From: Alentia gelatinosa | Lineage: Eukaryota > Annelida > Polychaeta > Phyllodocida > Polynoidae | Direction: 5' to 3' | DNA: 64,000 bases | NCBI GenBank assembly: GCA_950022655.1 | Contig: OX465579.1 | Coordinates: 75,837,193 to 75,901,192, forward strand | Shown: one piece after another, positions 1-10,640 of the stretch | Layout: each line of letters starts with the position of its first letter | Numbering within the stretch: position 1 is the first letter of the stretch | Program-made: the position numbers and the translations under genes | The notes under the pieces: generated by a model | What the model saw: the letters and a program-made list of their open reading frames with translations, nothing else | Database searches by the model: none | What the model was told of the DNA's origin: nothing

Positions 1-48
1 CAGATATTAAAATTATTATTCATTAACAGTATAGACAATTCATTAATG

Positions 49-328
49 CCCGGCCTCCACCTACTACGATATGGCACCGATATGCCCTACGATGCACCTC
101 CCGATGCAAAACCAAAATCGCGTCGGAAGGTCACCTAATATCGGGGCAGTTGACCACATTTCTGCGATTAGACACCGATAAAAACCCCGTACAATGTGTG
201 GTAGATTGGCATGTCTAGACATATGTCTACGATTTTGCACCTTCCCGATATGTCGCCGATATTTGCTTTTTGTATCGGTGCCATATCGGTAAGTCTAAAT
301 TTCTATCGTAGTAGGTGGACGCCGGGCC
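49..328. mobile_element. Short inverted-repeat transposon (MITE), family 1, copy 1
   Basis: The element is about 280 bp and non-coding. Its ends are inverted repeats: the left end contains CCACCTACTACGATA and the right end its complement, TATCGTAGTAGGTGG, flanked by a GGCC-rich tip. A second copy with the same order of internal motifs lies at 1102-1366. The flanks carry a related stretch of about 17 bp (taacagtatagaYaatt) on both sides, which may reflect an earlier duplication of the target. No transposase is visible, so it must have moved with enzymes supplied elsewhere. The superfamily is not certain. Confidence 0.75.
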
Positions 329-766
329 TAACAGTATAGATAATTTTATCAAACAAATTTGTGATATATAATGACTTTTTACAATTATTATATGTTTCTG
401 TAACGGGAAACAAATTGGCTGAGACGTTTGAGACCAGCTGCGGGCTGGATATATCGCTTGAGACTTTCCGGGACCCAGGACCCGGGCCGACGGCTGCCCA
501 GCCGGAGTTGGCATCAAAAAGGCAAAAGTCGCAAAAAGGCAATAGGATATAAACATTTTATATTCGAAAGTCTCAAGGAAAGTCTCAAGGGAAAGTCGCC
601 AATAAACGCCAAATCAGGTGGGGGGGGGGGGGGGGGGAAGGGTACATAGTGGGGTCTGCAATATCGCAAGGAAAGCATGTTACACGTTACGATTTTGTAC
701 CGGGAAAATATTATAACGACTTTTCCGCTAAAAACGGGAAAAGTCGTACAGTGTGGTTGGGCTTAA
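329..766. other. Non-coding stretch with poly-G run
   Basis: No gene is recognised. Positions 620-637 are an uninterrupted run of 18 G, a possible G-quadruplex and a site prone to length errors. Short open frames here are not supported by any motif. Confidence 0.6.
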
Positions 767-1098
767 CCCTTTCCCTGCAGCACCCAGTTCCCCTGCTCAG
801 AATTACACGGCAGGCATTGCCTGCCCAAACGACCCTGCTACAGCAGGCACTTTTTGGGGAAATAGCAATGTCATGTGATGTGTCATGTGATTCAAGTAAT
901 TTACCTTGGTGACTGGTCATATTTTGTTATACCAAATCAAAGGTTAATATGGCTCTTATACATCGTGAAAATTGCTTTTAAGTCAAACAATTATCTTTTT
1001 ATATATTTATTTTTGTATATAAGTATCGATGATACCTTGAGGCATCTTCCTGCCGTAGCCAGGGGAATGCCTTGAGGCATCTTCCTGCTGTTAAAGGG
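767..1098. mobile_element. piggyBac-like MITE
   Basis: The left edge reads TTAA then CCCTTT (763-772) and the right edge reads AAAGGG then TTAG (1093-1102). That fits piggyBac-type elements, which duplicate TTAA and begin with CCC. Inside the right end a 19-base motif, ccttgaggcatcttcctgc, occurs twice (about 1034-1052 and 1070-1088). The right target copy has one mismatch to TTAA. No coding sequence remains. The call rests on the termini only. Confidence 0.45.
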
Positions 1099-1101
1099 TT
1101 A

Positions 1102-1366
1102 GGCCCGGTGTCCACCTACTACGATATGGCTCCGATATGGTCTACGATGCACCTTCCGATACAAAAACAAAATCGCGTCGGAATGTCACCTAATATCGGG
1201 GCAGTTGACCACGTTTCTGCGATTAGACACCGATAAAAACCCAATACAATGCGTGGTGGATTGGCTTGTTTAGACATATGTCTACGATTTTTCAACTTCC
1301 CGATATTTTGTATCGGTGCCATATCGGGAGGTCTACGATTCTATCGTAGTAGGTGGACGCCGGCCC
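1102..1366. mobile_element. MITE family 1, copy 2
   Basis: Second copy of the 49-328 element, about 265 bp, in the same orientation. Both contain the inner motifs GGGGCAGTTGACCAC and TTTCTGCGATTAGACACC, and both end in CCACCTACTACGATA and its complement. The tips read TTAGGCCCGG and CCGGCCCTAA, so the outer repeat may extend into the target. It abuts the piggyBac-like element directly. Confidence 0.75.
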
Positions 1367-2163
1367 TAACACAACGCTTGAGTAGAGTTGAAAAATACAC
1401 CGGAAGTTCAATGCGCAGAACTCTCCACTCGCCTAATCGTAGTCTCTGTTGTTCAGTATAAGCAAGCGTTTAACAAATAATACGCTTGGAGAGTGTCCGG
1501 CCTCACACTGCAACGCTCGAGCAACCGACGGGAAACTTTGCGGAAGAATAAACCGGAGCGGCGCAGTGTATTCTGCTGCCTTTCCTGAGTTACACCGACG
1601 GACGTATTCCCTGCCATATTCCGTATTTATCGGCCACAATACGCGCATGCGTCTCGCATGTTCTTCTCCTCAGCTAGCATGGACTATTGGAGTACTCTAG
1701 CCTCTAGATACATGAAAACTACTTACAGAAAAGACTTGATGTGATGCAGTATGATTACGTTAATGTGTAACATGAATATGACGTCGTAGGAAGCTGAGCG
1801 CCTGATCTCTGCTAGGAGAGCGCATCAAGCACCGATAAATTGTACCTCTCCAGTCGTGGACTTCAAAACTGTGCAAGTTCCTGTATTCGCACCACTAGTG
1901 GGTGATGAATATGGAATATGGCAGGGTAACCAAATATTGCATCACACCGGCGAGTGAGACGTCGAGTTATCCATTGTTTTCGCATACATACGCTATTTCA
2001 ACTTCCTCAGATATATGAATATGCTAAACTTTATCGTCTGTCCACTCCTTATCTTCTTTCATTGACCAGGAACCTAGCTGCATTCAGCAAAAGGGGCAGC
2101 ATGGAAGAGTTGCCCACCGACTTCTATAGATACTGGTCTGCCTTATATCAAAATACATTATTT
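1367..2163. other. Unassigned non-coding DNA
   Basis: No gene, repeat or clear signal was recognised. One CGCGCATGCG (about 1643-1653) resembles an NRF1 site but stands alone. Confidence 0.4.
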
Positions 2164-2800
2164 AAGCCCAATACACATCTACCGATTCAGGTTTGAACAA
2201 TTAGTTCCCTAAAGCCCAATGCCCATCTACCGATTTCGGAACATTTATGTAGGTTTGTCGGCGACAAACGGAGGGTAATTTGTCTCAGTAAAGCAATCCT
2301 GACAGAGTCGGAAGATGTAGGACAGCTCGGCAAGGCTACCCAGCGATTAGTGAACACTTGTTTTCTTTGTTTTTTGCCCACCCCCAGCGATTAGTGGACC
2401 ATACACCGATTTTATCAGTGTGCAGGTCGAGCAATGGGTTACGTAATTTGCCTGCGACAAAGTGACCGACTTCTATACGATTTGGGAACTAATCGTTCAA
2501 CCCTAAATCGGTAGATGGGCATCCGGCTTAATCATATAGAAGTCGGTGAACTTCTCACAGGCAAATTAGGTAATCTCTCAACCCTTGTCGGCCACCCAAT
2601 GAAGGGACACCTTCTAACGTTCGTTGTTGGCGACTGGACTTATCAATATGTTGATAAACCTTTGACGACCGATTAAGGAACATGAAACCACAAATAGTCA
2701 GCGACAAAAGAACATCTCAAGGAGGTTGGGGATGGGGGATTCACTAATCGTTGGCTGACCCTTGCCTAGCTAGCCTACATCTACCGACTGTATACATGGC
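2164..2800. mobile_element. MITE family 2, older copy interrupted by a younger one
   Basis: A left end of family 2 (AAGCCCAATACACATCTACC) starts at 2164 and stops after about 45 bp where the complete copy at 2212-2529 begins. After that copy the family 2 interior resumes (gaagtcggtgaacttctcac, caggcaaattaggtaa) and continues to about 2790 with CATCTACCGACTG. The order shows one family member inserted into another. Positions 2617-2723 hold a shared inner block bounded by TTGTTGGCGAC and GTCAGCGACAA, seen again at 4556-4655. Confidence 0.6.
2212..2529 (+). mobile_element. MITE family 2, complete copy
   Basis: The element is 318 bp with inverted ends AAGCCCAATGCCCATCTACC and, on the other strand, AAGCCGGATGCCCATCTACC. 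It is the reverse complement, with scattered differences, of 4679-4985. The base pair left of it is TA. The right flank (TTAA) is compatible with a TA target that has mutated. Non-coding. Confidence 0.7.
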
Positions 2801-3420
2801 GTTTGTTGTCTTCCGCTACATATATCACTCAGTTCCGCCATATGATATCATTCCGTGAAGACAACTCACGACTTATAACCAAGCATATGAAATTTCGTGA
2901 CGTTTCATGATCGTCTCCACGATCATGAAAAGAGAATTTCGTTTTAAGTCAATTGGTCTGACTTGCGGGATGGTCCCCATAACAAGGTGGCCCATTACGG
3001 GCGTTCTACTGAATGATCTCAGGGATCGTTAAAAATATGACAGTCTCCATTTTTGGCTTATAATGCAGGATAACGTTTGCCTTGCCAGTCTCACAGCTCT
3101 TCATATTGATCTAGGCTGACAGCTCTCCATATTGATCTGAGAATCTTATACTAAGGAGAAGATCCTCAATGTTTGCAGTGTTCTGGCGTCATGTGGCCTT
3201 AACAAGCCTAATGACCACCAATTACTCTTCCCTCCTACAGACCTCTCAGCTCTCACTAGCTCGCAACTGGAGCTGCTTACAGGCATCGAGCATTTCTAAA
3301 CTGGAAATTAATATTGGTGATAAATCTATGGAAGCAGGACCACAAGTAACCATACCGAGATCATAGTTTCTACAAGTAACAACACCCGAAGCAGATGGTC
3401 CATGAGTAACCACACCCGAA
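2801..3420. other. Unassigned non-coding DNA
   Basis: No gene recognised. A short imperfect palindrome around gtttcatgatcgtctccacgatcatgaaa lies near 2900-2931, within a sequence otherwise lacking features. Confidence 0.4.
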
Positions 3421-3490
3421 ATATATATATATAAATATATATATATATACATATATGTATATATATTTGTGTATATATATATATATATGA
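3421..3490. repeat. TA-rich microsatellite
   Basis: Interrupted (TA)n with ATATATGTATA and AAATATAT variants. Reading frames that cross it give only Tyr-Ile repeats and are not genes. Confidence 0.9.
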
Positions 3491-3895
3491 ATAATATAAT
3501 GTTATTGTATAATATATAGCGATTACAATTATACCAATGGTAAAGGTTTACATTTGAATATCAATTGTCTAATTGTTGCTTACCCTCCTCAACCTTGAAT
3601 CTACTAATTCTGGTTTATATTTGTATCTTTTACAAGCATTTTCGCGGAATTTATTATTGCGAGGAAAAAGACGATATACCCCTAAGCACCATAGTGGCAG
3701 ATCTTTGGATAATATTGTGTGGAAAATATTATTTACAGCCATACACATTTTGTATAAAGCATATATTGGGTGGATTCAATACCCTGTAGTGTGGACATTA
3801 AAAAAAACATACAGCTGCTGATATGTATGTGGCTCCTACTTTTACTTGGAACATGGTACAGCTCCTTACCATGGACTAATATATTCAGAATTACG
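3491..3895. other. Unassigned non-coding DNA
   Basis: AT-rich with no recognised gene. The two overlapping open frames at 3565-3821 have no protein-like signature. Confidence 0.4.
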
Positions 3896-4300
3896 TTAGA
3901 GTCCAATGTACATCTACGGATTCAGGGTTGAACGATCAATTCCCAAATTGTATTGTTGTCGGGGAACTTGTCACAGGCAAATTGCACTCAACCAGTGACC
4001 ATCCCCGCGGGATACCAGAGAGGGGCTGGTGGGTGTTAGTCCTAAGCAAATCAGTCTACACTTACTAACAGAGATACAATGTTCTACCCCTTCCGACCGC
4101 ACAACGATTCTTGTCGTTGATCAACTTAGGGGCACTAATCGGTGAGGGACCGCATCTGACCACTTATCCTACCCCTAATAAAAAACTCCATAGGCTTAAC
4201 ATTGGGTCACTGTATTCGGTCTTGAGTTCAGAAAAATGAAAAATATCGCTCTAGTGGGATACACTTGACAAATGACGTCATTTGTTAATGTAGAAGTAAT
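3896..4300. mobile_element. Degenerate MITE family 2 fragment
   Basis: The left part (ccaatgtacatctacggatt, then cagggttgaacgatcaattc) matches the family 2 terminus with substitutions and is followed by the family motif acttgtcacaggcaaattg. No matching right end is found. It is an old, decayed copy. Confidence 0.5.
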
Positions 4301-4340
4301 TTAGACGGGCGGGGTAGGATAAATTTTAAACCAAACTCAA

Positions 4341-4459
4341 GTTAGTCGTGTTATTGTTCATCGCACTCCGGCAAGATCGCGTATTAATGCTCTCGGCTTC
4401 GCCTCGCGCAGTAATATGCGATCTTGCCGTCATGCGATAAACAACAACATGACTAACTC
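4341..4459. repeat. Foldback palindrome 1
   Basis: Two arms of about 57 nt pair around a short centre. The left arm starts AGTTAGTCGTGTTATTGTTC and the right arm ends with the complement form (gaTaaacaacaacatgactaact region), with roughly 80-85 percent match by eye. The centre is ctctcggcttcgcctcgcgc. The core GCGAAGCCGAG reappears in the palindrome at 16678-16797, so the two may be one hairpin family. A transcript would fold into a long stem. Confidence 0.7.
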
Positions 4460-4549
4460 TTGTTTGGTTTCTCCATATTATCTGTGCATGGCACACTCAA
4501 ATTCTCCTCACCCTGCAACTAATTATTTTTATTATGGGGATATTTCCGA

Positions 4550-4676
4550 TGTTCTGTTGTCGCCGACTGGACTAATCAACATATCGATATACTACTAGCT
4601 AGTGATTAAGGAACTTCAACAGATAACTCGTCGGCGACAAAAGAACAGCTCAAGGGGGGCATTCACTAAAGCCGGA
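4550..4676. mobile_element. MITE family 2 interior fragment
   Basis: TTGTCGCCGACTGGACTAAT opens the block and GTCGGCGACAA closes it, an internal inverted pair also found at 2617-2723. It lies directly left of the complete copy at 4679-4985, probably as the host into which that copy inserted. Confidence 0.5.
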
Positions 4677-4678
4677 TG

Positions 4679-4985
4679 CCCATCTACCGATTTAGGGTTG
4701 AACGATTAGTTCCCAAATCGTAAAGGAGTCGGTCACTTTGTTGCAGGCAAGTTAAGTAACCCATCGCTCAACCTGCACACTGATAGAATCGGTGTATGGT
4801 CCACTAATCGCTGGGGGAGGGCAAAAAACAAAGAAACGAGTGTTCACTAATTGCTGGTTAACCTTGCATAGCTGTCGTACATCTACCGACTCTGTTAGGA
4901 TGGCTTTACTGAGACAAATTACCCTCCGTTTGTCGCCGACAAACGTACATAAATGTTCCGAAATCGGTAGATGGGCATTGGGCTT
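4679..4985 (-). mobile_element. MITE family 2, complete copy in reverse orientation
   Basis: The element is 307 bp. Its ends are AAGCCGGATGCCCATCTACC and the complement of AAGCCCAATGCCCATCTACC. TA flanks it on both sides (4677-4678 and 4986-4987), giving a clean TA target duplication as in Tc1/mariner-type elements. Inside are TTTGTCGCCGACAAACG and CCGACTCTGTTAGGATGGC, shared with 2212-2529 in reverse. No coding. Confidence 0.75.
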
Positions 4986-4987
4986 TA

Positions 4988-5140
4988 TCGTTGGCTGACC
5001 CTTGCGTAGATGCCCCCCTTCTACCGACTAGGGCCGACTCCGTTAGGACGCCTCACCTGACGGAAGTCCTGTTCTATTGTCACCGATAAAGGAACATCCA
5101 TGTTCCGAAATCGTTCGATGTGCATTAGACTTTATAGATA
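4988..5140. mobile_element. MITE family 2 tail fragment
   Basis: CGTTGGCTGACCCTTGC and CTACCGACT are shared with the 2750-2795 block, and the fragment ends in an altered terminus (gttccgaaatcgttcgatgtgc). It appears to be the right half of the element interrupted by the 4679-4985 insertion. Confidence 0.5.
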
Positions 5141-5833
5141 ACCAATAAATGCATAAAGAACTACATGCATTGATGCAACGAGCCATTGCAATACATATTT
5201 ATGTGCACATATATGTGTGTATAGAACCCTGATAGTGAAGTACCCCTTAAATAGGACGCATCTACCCAGAATGGAATATTCCTTTTTCTTGTTTGATGTA
5301 AACCATTAAGTGGGTCGCAGTGCAACCCGAACCACTTTGGTTTAATAAGGAATGCGTTCCTCCTAATGGGTTTCTTCTGCATCTTTAGATATATCTGTAT
5401 TTGTATGTCTCAAACTCCATTATACCCACCATATGTATGTCTTAAACTCCATTATACCCACCGGGTGGCACAAATACATAATGATGACTATTACCACTGA
5501 TAAGACATCAGTAGAGGTTTCAGTGAATAGTTTACTGAATGACACCTCAGCAGGATTCATCTCTCAGAGAGCCCTCAATAAGGACAGTAGAACTGCAAAT
5601 TGGCGGAGTTATTAGCTGTTTGAGAGACAGAACACATAGAGCGCTGATTAAGGCGGCATTTTCAGCTCGTCTGGGTAAGACTGAGGCCGGCACCTTCATA
5701 ACGTCGACTGCTAATCCACCTCTAATGTGGACCTAATCAAATGAGTCCCAGTTCTTAATGTCTACAGACCACCCTGTCGCAGAATAGAGGCTCACATGGG
5801 GAAAGTGACACTGTAAAACACTGTCCCTGGTTT

Positions 5834-5836
<3 letters not shown>
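5141..5836. other. Unassigned non-coding DNA
   Basis: No recognised gene. The near-duplicate phrase atatgtatgtctcaaactcc / gtatgtcttaaactccatta at 5402-5457 is a short local duplication. Confidence 0.4.

Positions 5837-5891
<55 letters not shown>
5837..5891. repeat. (AT)n microsatellite
   Basis: About 26 uninterrupted AT units. A 146-codon minus-strand frame (5755-6195) runs through it and is discarded as a gene. Confidence 0.95.
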
Positions 5892-5894
<3 letters not shown>

Positions 5895-8890
5895 ATATAT
5901 ACGGTGTTACCCCTGTTCTAGATTGAAGGTGGTGCCGCACAACCGAGGGTCTACTGTCTACCGGAGATTGAAGAAGAGAAATGAGATTGCAATGCTTGAT
6001 AGGCATCGCAACCGTATAATTCGTCCTGAGGATAGAACAAAGCTCCAATAGTAAAATTAAATCAGACCGTCTGCGGGCCTCAGTGGCAGTATGAAAATAA
6101 CATAAAGCCCTGACTGACAAAGAGAGCAAGTCAGTTGCTCCAATTCTGTGCACATCCTTTAGGCCAACTCTCTGGCAAGCGTATTCTCCTCGCACCTTCC
6201 CTCAGTGGTCAGTGGAAGCGTCGATGGGAAATCGTCATATCAAAGATTGGTAAATTATGTTAGAGTCATATAATAAGTCTATGTTAAAGAATTGTAACGC
6301 AACCTCCAGTCAAGTTTGTTTGATTGGATTGATATTGAAATAAGTTAACAGTTGTAACCAACGTTTCAGCCGTGAAGTGTAAACAATAATACACGACATT
6401 TTATCCTCCTTTGTGTCATGATGTGGTATTTATTTTATTATTCATTTGAAAATTGTTATTGTATGTAAAAAAATCCTACAATGCAACCAGCATTAGTGCA
6501 ACCATCAATAATGATCTTAAAGATTATATGTCATATCACATGACGCAGCAATGAGATATGTGTAGGATAATCTGCTAATTAATTAGTGTTATGTAATGAC
6601 ACTAATAAACTTCCCTTCCTCTGCCACAGACCCTGGCGCACAGAGAGTTAACCTGACAATCTACAATACGACCATCTGCAATGTGACTTCATACAATAAT
6701 AAAGTCCAATATATCACTGCTTACAATACGATCACCACGGCATACAATACAACCAATAGCCAGATATGGTACAACCATTGATACCATTACGGTATCTATA
6801 ATTTATTCCCATTGCAGACAAAATGTTATTTATTAGTCGATATGCCAAATAAAGCACCTATGTTTACCGTCAAATCCTGAGAGCTTTCTGAATCTTGATC
6901 TGGCAACTAGAAGTAGTTCTGCATGGTGGTAAGAGATAGCTCTAGCCCTGGGAACAAGTGGCTGGGCATTGCTTAAAAGACCGCGAAGGTTGCAGTGATA
7001 TACCCAAGAGTGTGCACTATTGAGAATACGCGAGATATACAAAATAGAATTTTCCATCCCTTCAGAACCTCATCCTTCATGAAGGTGGTAGGGAAAGGGG
7101 GGTTATGGCTCGTTTCTTTTGTATTGGGCGTGTCTGACCTGGATGAAAGGAAACAGGAAAACTCGCAGGGGGAGGGAGGTCAAGGTAGGAATATGCAGAA
7201 CGTTTGTAATAGTAGAGGGCGGTTATGTAGGGGAGGAACATTACTGGCACCTGAGATCGTTCGGAGCACATCTCTTATGCGCCAAATTTTCTGTATCGTA
7301 AAATGCTGGGTTCCCTATCCACCTATCACAATTCATATGAAATGAGGGAAACGTATCCATCAAACAAGGGAGCCCTACAGATAATTTTCCTAGAATACAA
7401 TGTCAGAAATTTAACAAATATGTTATTAGGTCAAAAATTGAAGTCAGGCGATGCTCAGAAGTGGATTTTGGGCGACACATGATGGGTGGACTGTCAAGTG
7501 GCGAGTAGTGGGTGGTCAATGACAGGTGGTTATTGGCTGGACGTGGTCAATCACATGAGGTGGACAGTGATTGGTCTTCTTTTTTCGTTTCTTTGATCCT
7601 AAGTCCTGCCAACCATTACAGGTTTTTTCAGACATTGTCAAAGTCCAACTTTCTCTCATTGCTTTTACAGCACAAAAGTGGTGATCGAATTTATGTGATG
7701 AGCTTAGGTCGAAAGCTTACCTCGACATTTTTTCTAGGTGAGAGTTCTTTTAGTATCTACATACTATAGCCATGGTATGAGAACGACTGACCTTTGATAT
7801 AGCAGTAGGTCTGTACTGCTGGGGATGACAGAGAAAGGTGGCTGCCCCATAAGCTGCCCCATAAGTTTGGTCCCATAACCTATAAATGGTATAAATGTTC
7901 AGTACCGAGACCACAACAACAGAGGTTTGTCAGTCACATGAGGTAGGCAGTAGGTGGTCTGTAGTAGTCGGCAACAATGGTACGGTAGCACTGGCAGTGG
8001 TCGTAGATAGTGGATAGTCAGTGAGAAGAGTGGGCATTGGCTGGGGCGGAGTAGTTGGCGGTGATTGGGGCACTGCGGGTTGTCAGTGACAAGATGTTGG
8101 CAGTTGGTGGTGCATAGTGGGGCATCTATGACAGAGGGTAGGCAACCGGTGGGGAAATGGGTGTTTCATAACAGAAGGAATGCCCTGGGTAGGGCACAAT
8201 CATTGGTCGGAGGTAGGAGGTGGGAAGTGATAATATACCACTATTGGAGGAGTAGTGGGTAGGGATGGTCAAGACGCCAATGGTTCTGATGAGATAGCAG
8301 AGTAGCTCTAGGTCGTTCAGGTATGCTTTGAAGTAGAAACTCACACGTGAAAGATAATCGGAGAATACCAGGCTGATATTTTTGTTTTCTATGTATCCTT
8401 CAATAAATTTTACATCCTCAAATTTGTTTGCCAGAAAATGCCTGGAGGATTTCAGGATCACCAGGGGAACACCTCTAGGAATGGTCAAGACTGGAAGGGT
8501 TAAGATCAACAACCTATATAAATCTTATGTTGTCACATACAACATATTGGTGGTGCCACCTGTGGTGACAACTGGTTAAGGATTACGGATTTAAGAATTA
8601 TCATTTTGTAGCTTTGCTTTTGAATGGAGGCGAGAGTAGGTTCTTGGATGTGTCTTTTTCTATCTGACGGCATTTCTTTATAGAGGTTATAATTCCTTTA
8701 GGTAGACTCAAAAGAAACTCCTTGGTGGAGCCGTGAGTAGAATGCGAAGGGTAGAAACAGGACGAGGGCAGTCGATGGAGAATTTCGGCTGTTGATAGCT
8801 GTTTGGTAGTATGATGTCTATATAGGTCCTCAAAGGGCTGTGCACAATACCGAATAGCTACCCAGGTGCAGAAGGGTGGCCAGTATCTAG
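5892..8890. other. Unassigned DNA with a GT/GG-rich degenerate tract
   Basis: No gene recognised. From about 7480 to 8270 the plus strand is rich in short TGG, GGTGG and CAGTGG words (for example cagtcacatgaggtaggcag and caatcacatgaggtggacag), which looks like a decayed minisatellite rather than coding sequence. The 128-codon minus frame at 8126-8512 is composed largely of its complement. Confidence 0.45.
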
Positions 8891-8899
8891 GCCATGTTG

Positions 8900-9300
8900 A
8901 GAACGCCTGGAGTTTTTCGGCGTCTGTGCGGCGTCCGCGCGGCTTTCGTGTGGTCAGCTGACGTGGACGCGGCGTCCCATGTGGTCAGAAGACGCGCGGG
9001 GAGCATGTCGGACGCGCCGGACGTTGGCCCGTGGCCCCGCGCCAACCTCCTCCCTCAGCTACCCATCCGCTGTCACCACAGCGAGCGCAGCCTCGTTTGG
9101 GTGGTTGCCAGGCAACGGGAGGAGGCTACTAAATGAGGCGATCCGTGGCGCACTCTGACAGCCGACCCACGACCCCCGTCATCAATCAGTGACGGCGAGC
9201 CTTTGTTTAATCTCCTAATCATCGTCCGCACCGTGCAGGTAGCGCACCGCCGGCGCCATATGGTGCGATGCAGTGTGTTGTGGAGCGGTTCAGTGTGGAG
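8900..9300 (+). promoter_or_regulatory. CpG-rich promoter-like island with X-box
   Basis: This block is much richer in CpG than its AT-rich surroundings. It holds a near-perfect X-box, GTTGCCAGGCAAC, at 9104-9116. X-boxes of this form bind RFX factors and mark promoters of cilium genes in animals. A GTGCAG|GTAGCG near 9235 could serve as a splice donor for a plus-strand first exon. The direction of transcription is not proven and no coding exon is identified downstream before the inverted-repeat element at 9348. Confidence 0.45.
9104..9116. promoter_or_regulatory. X-box (RFX-type) motif
   Basis: GTTGCC-A-GGCAAC is a palindrome with a one-base centre and fits the RYYNYY N1-3 RRNRAC consensus exactly. 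Confidence 0.6.
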
Positions 9301-9347
9301 TGGTGCAGTGTCTAATTCGATCTATAGGGTGAACACATATTAGTCCA

Positions 9348-10190
9348 AGGGGGAGTTTAACAATGTGGTCCTATGAGAGTTATGCCTGTAAGAGTGGTCC
9401 TATGACAGTTTGCGTTTAACTATAAAGAGAATCTTAGCGAGGGACTGTCTTACCCAAGGATCCTAGCCAGTGTGTCCTGCAGAATAATCTAGGATCTTAC
9501 ATAAAGACACTTGTCCATACCTTTGTGCAAGGGTTATAGTTTGGTAATATTTAAGTTTGTTTGCTTAGACAGTATCAGGCATCCATAAGGTCGTCCATAA
9601 AGTTGACCGAAATCGTCCCTGGCTGTCTATGGCTTACAGAAAAAAAGGTTCTTTATGTAGAACCCTAGATTATTCAATGAGGCCCAAAAGTCTTTAACAA
9701 GTTTAACTCATATCTTACAAACTGTCCTCCACATACCCAAAAAAGTTCTAGATTGGGACACCTATATAGGTGTCTTAGATGATTCAAATTCACAAAGAAA
9801 ACCTTATTTATCAGTGTAACTAGAGGAAATATGAATACTATGGAATGTAATACAAAATGGCAGTGTTAGAGGGGAAATATCACAGACATTCAGTTAGATT
9901 TGAAATTATGGAATTAGTTACCACATCCCCCACTATGTGGCACTTCCTGCAGTACTTAGGAATTCTCCTCCATAGGGATCCCACAGCTGTCTTACAGCCT
10001 GTTTTGTCCTAGCCTGGGACCGACATCAGTCCTAGGAGACTAATTATGCAGAATTTTCCTCTCTACGGACACAATTTGTTAAACAGGAAATACCTTTTGT
10101 CCTAAGATATGTCTTAGATTGCTGGCATGATCCTAGGAGGATTCTTCTGCTAGGACCAAAACTTGTTAAACGGTGCCCAGGTGCTGTCTT
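9348..10190. mobile_element. Possible non-autonomous DNA transposon with subterminal repeats
   Basis: The left side reads AGTTTAACAATGTGGTCCTA. The right side, on the opposite strand, reads CGTTTAACAAGTTTTGGTCC and then TAGCAG. Between them the words GTCCTA, GTCTTA, CCTAGG and CTAAGA recur in both orientations, as in subterminal repeats that bind transposase. There is no open frame of note. The exact tips and target duplication could not be fixed, so the limits are approximate. Confidence 0.4.
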
Positions 10191-10480
10191 ACCATTTTGT
10201 CTTAGATGGTGCCCACCACAGACTACACTTTAGTACTCCAATGCTGCCCTATGTATCTTGAAGGTAAGACTAGCCTTAGAATAGCGATATCAACGGTGAA
10301 CCAGCGTACCATTGGACTGACGCACTGTAAGAGTATGTGAGGATTTTAGTGAGACATCTTTAGATAATAGCTGTCATGTTTTGAAAGTTGACAGTATTTT
10401 ATGTTTATGTCTATACTACACATTCCTCCCTCTCCCACCCATGCTATACTTATAACCGTACGCAACGTAGGTGGTGTAGG
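10191..10480. other. Unassigned non-coding DNA
   Basis: No gene or repeat recognised. Confidence 0.4.
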
Positions 10481-10483
10481 GGT

Positions 10484-10640
10484 ACGTGATCACGTGACAT
10501 TTACATCGGCCTAGCTCAGGTTAGGTTCGCTCAAGCTGACTGCTATCCCCAGAGCCTATGGTATGGAGAGTGGAGAGGTGATTAACATATTTACGTGCAT
10601 GCGCAGTGAGTCCATCCTGCGTGTTGGACTTCCGGATTAG
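10484..10640. promoter_or_regulatory. Promoter-like motif cluster (E-box, NRF1, ETS)
   Basis: CACGTG at 10491-10496 within a longer palindrome (ACGTGATCACGT, 10484-10495), an NRF1-like GCATGCGCA at 10597-10605 and an ETS-like ACTTCCGG at 10628-10635 lie within 160 bp. These sites co-occur in housekeeping promoters. No transcript is identified. Confidence 0.3.

Noticed and set aside
5755..6195. 146-codon minus-strand frame with a Tyr-Ile tract
   Set aside because: It crosses the (AT)n microsatellite, which contains no stops in that frame, and the rest shows no family signature.
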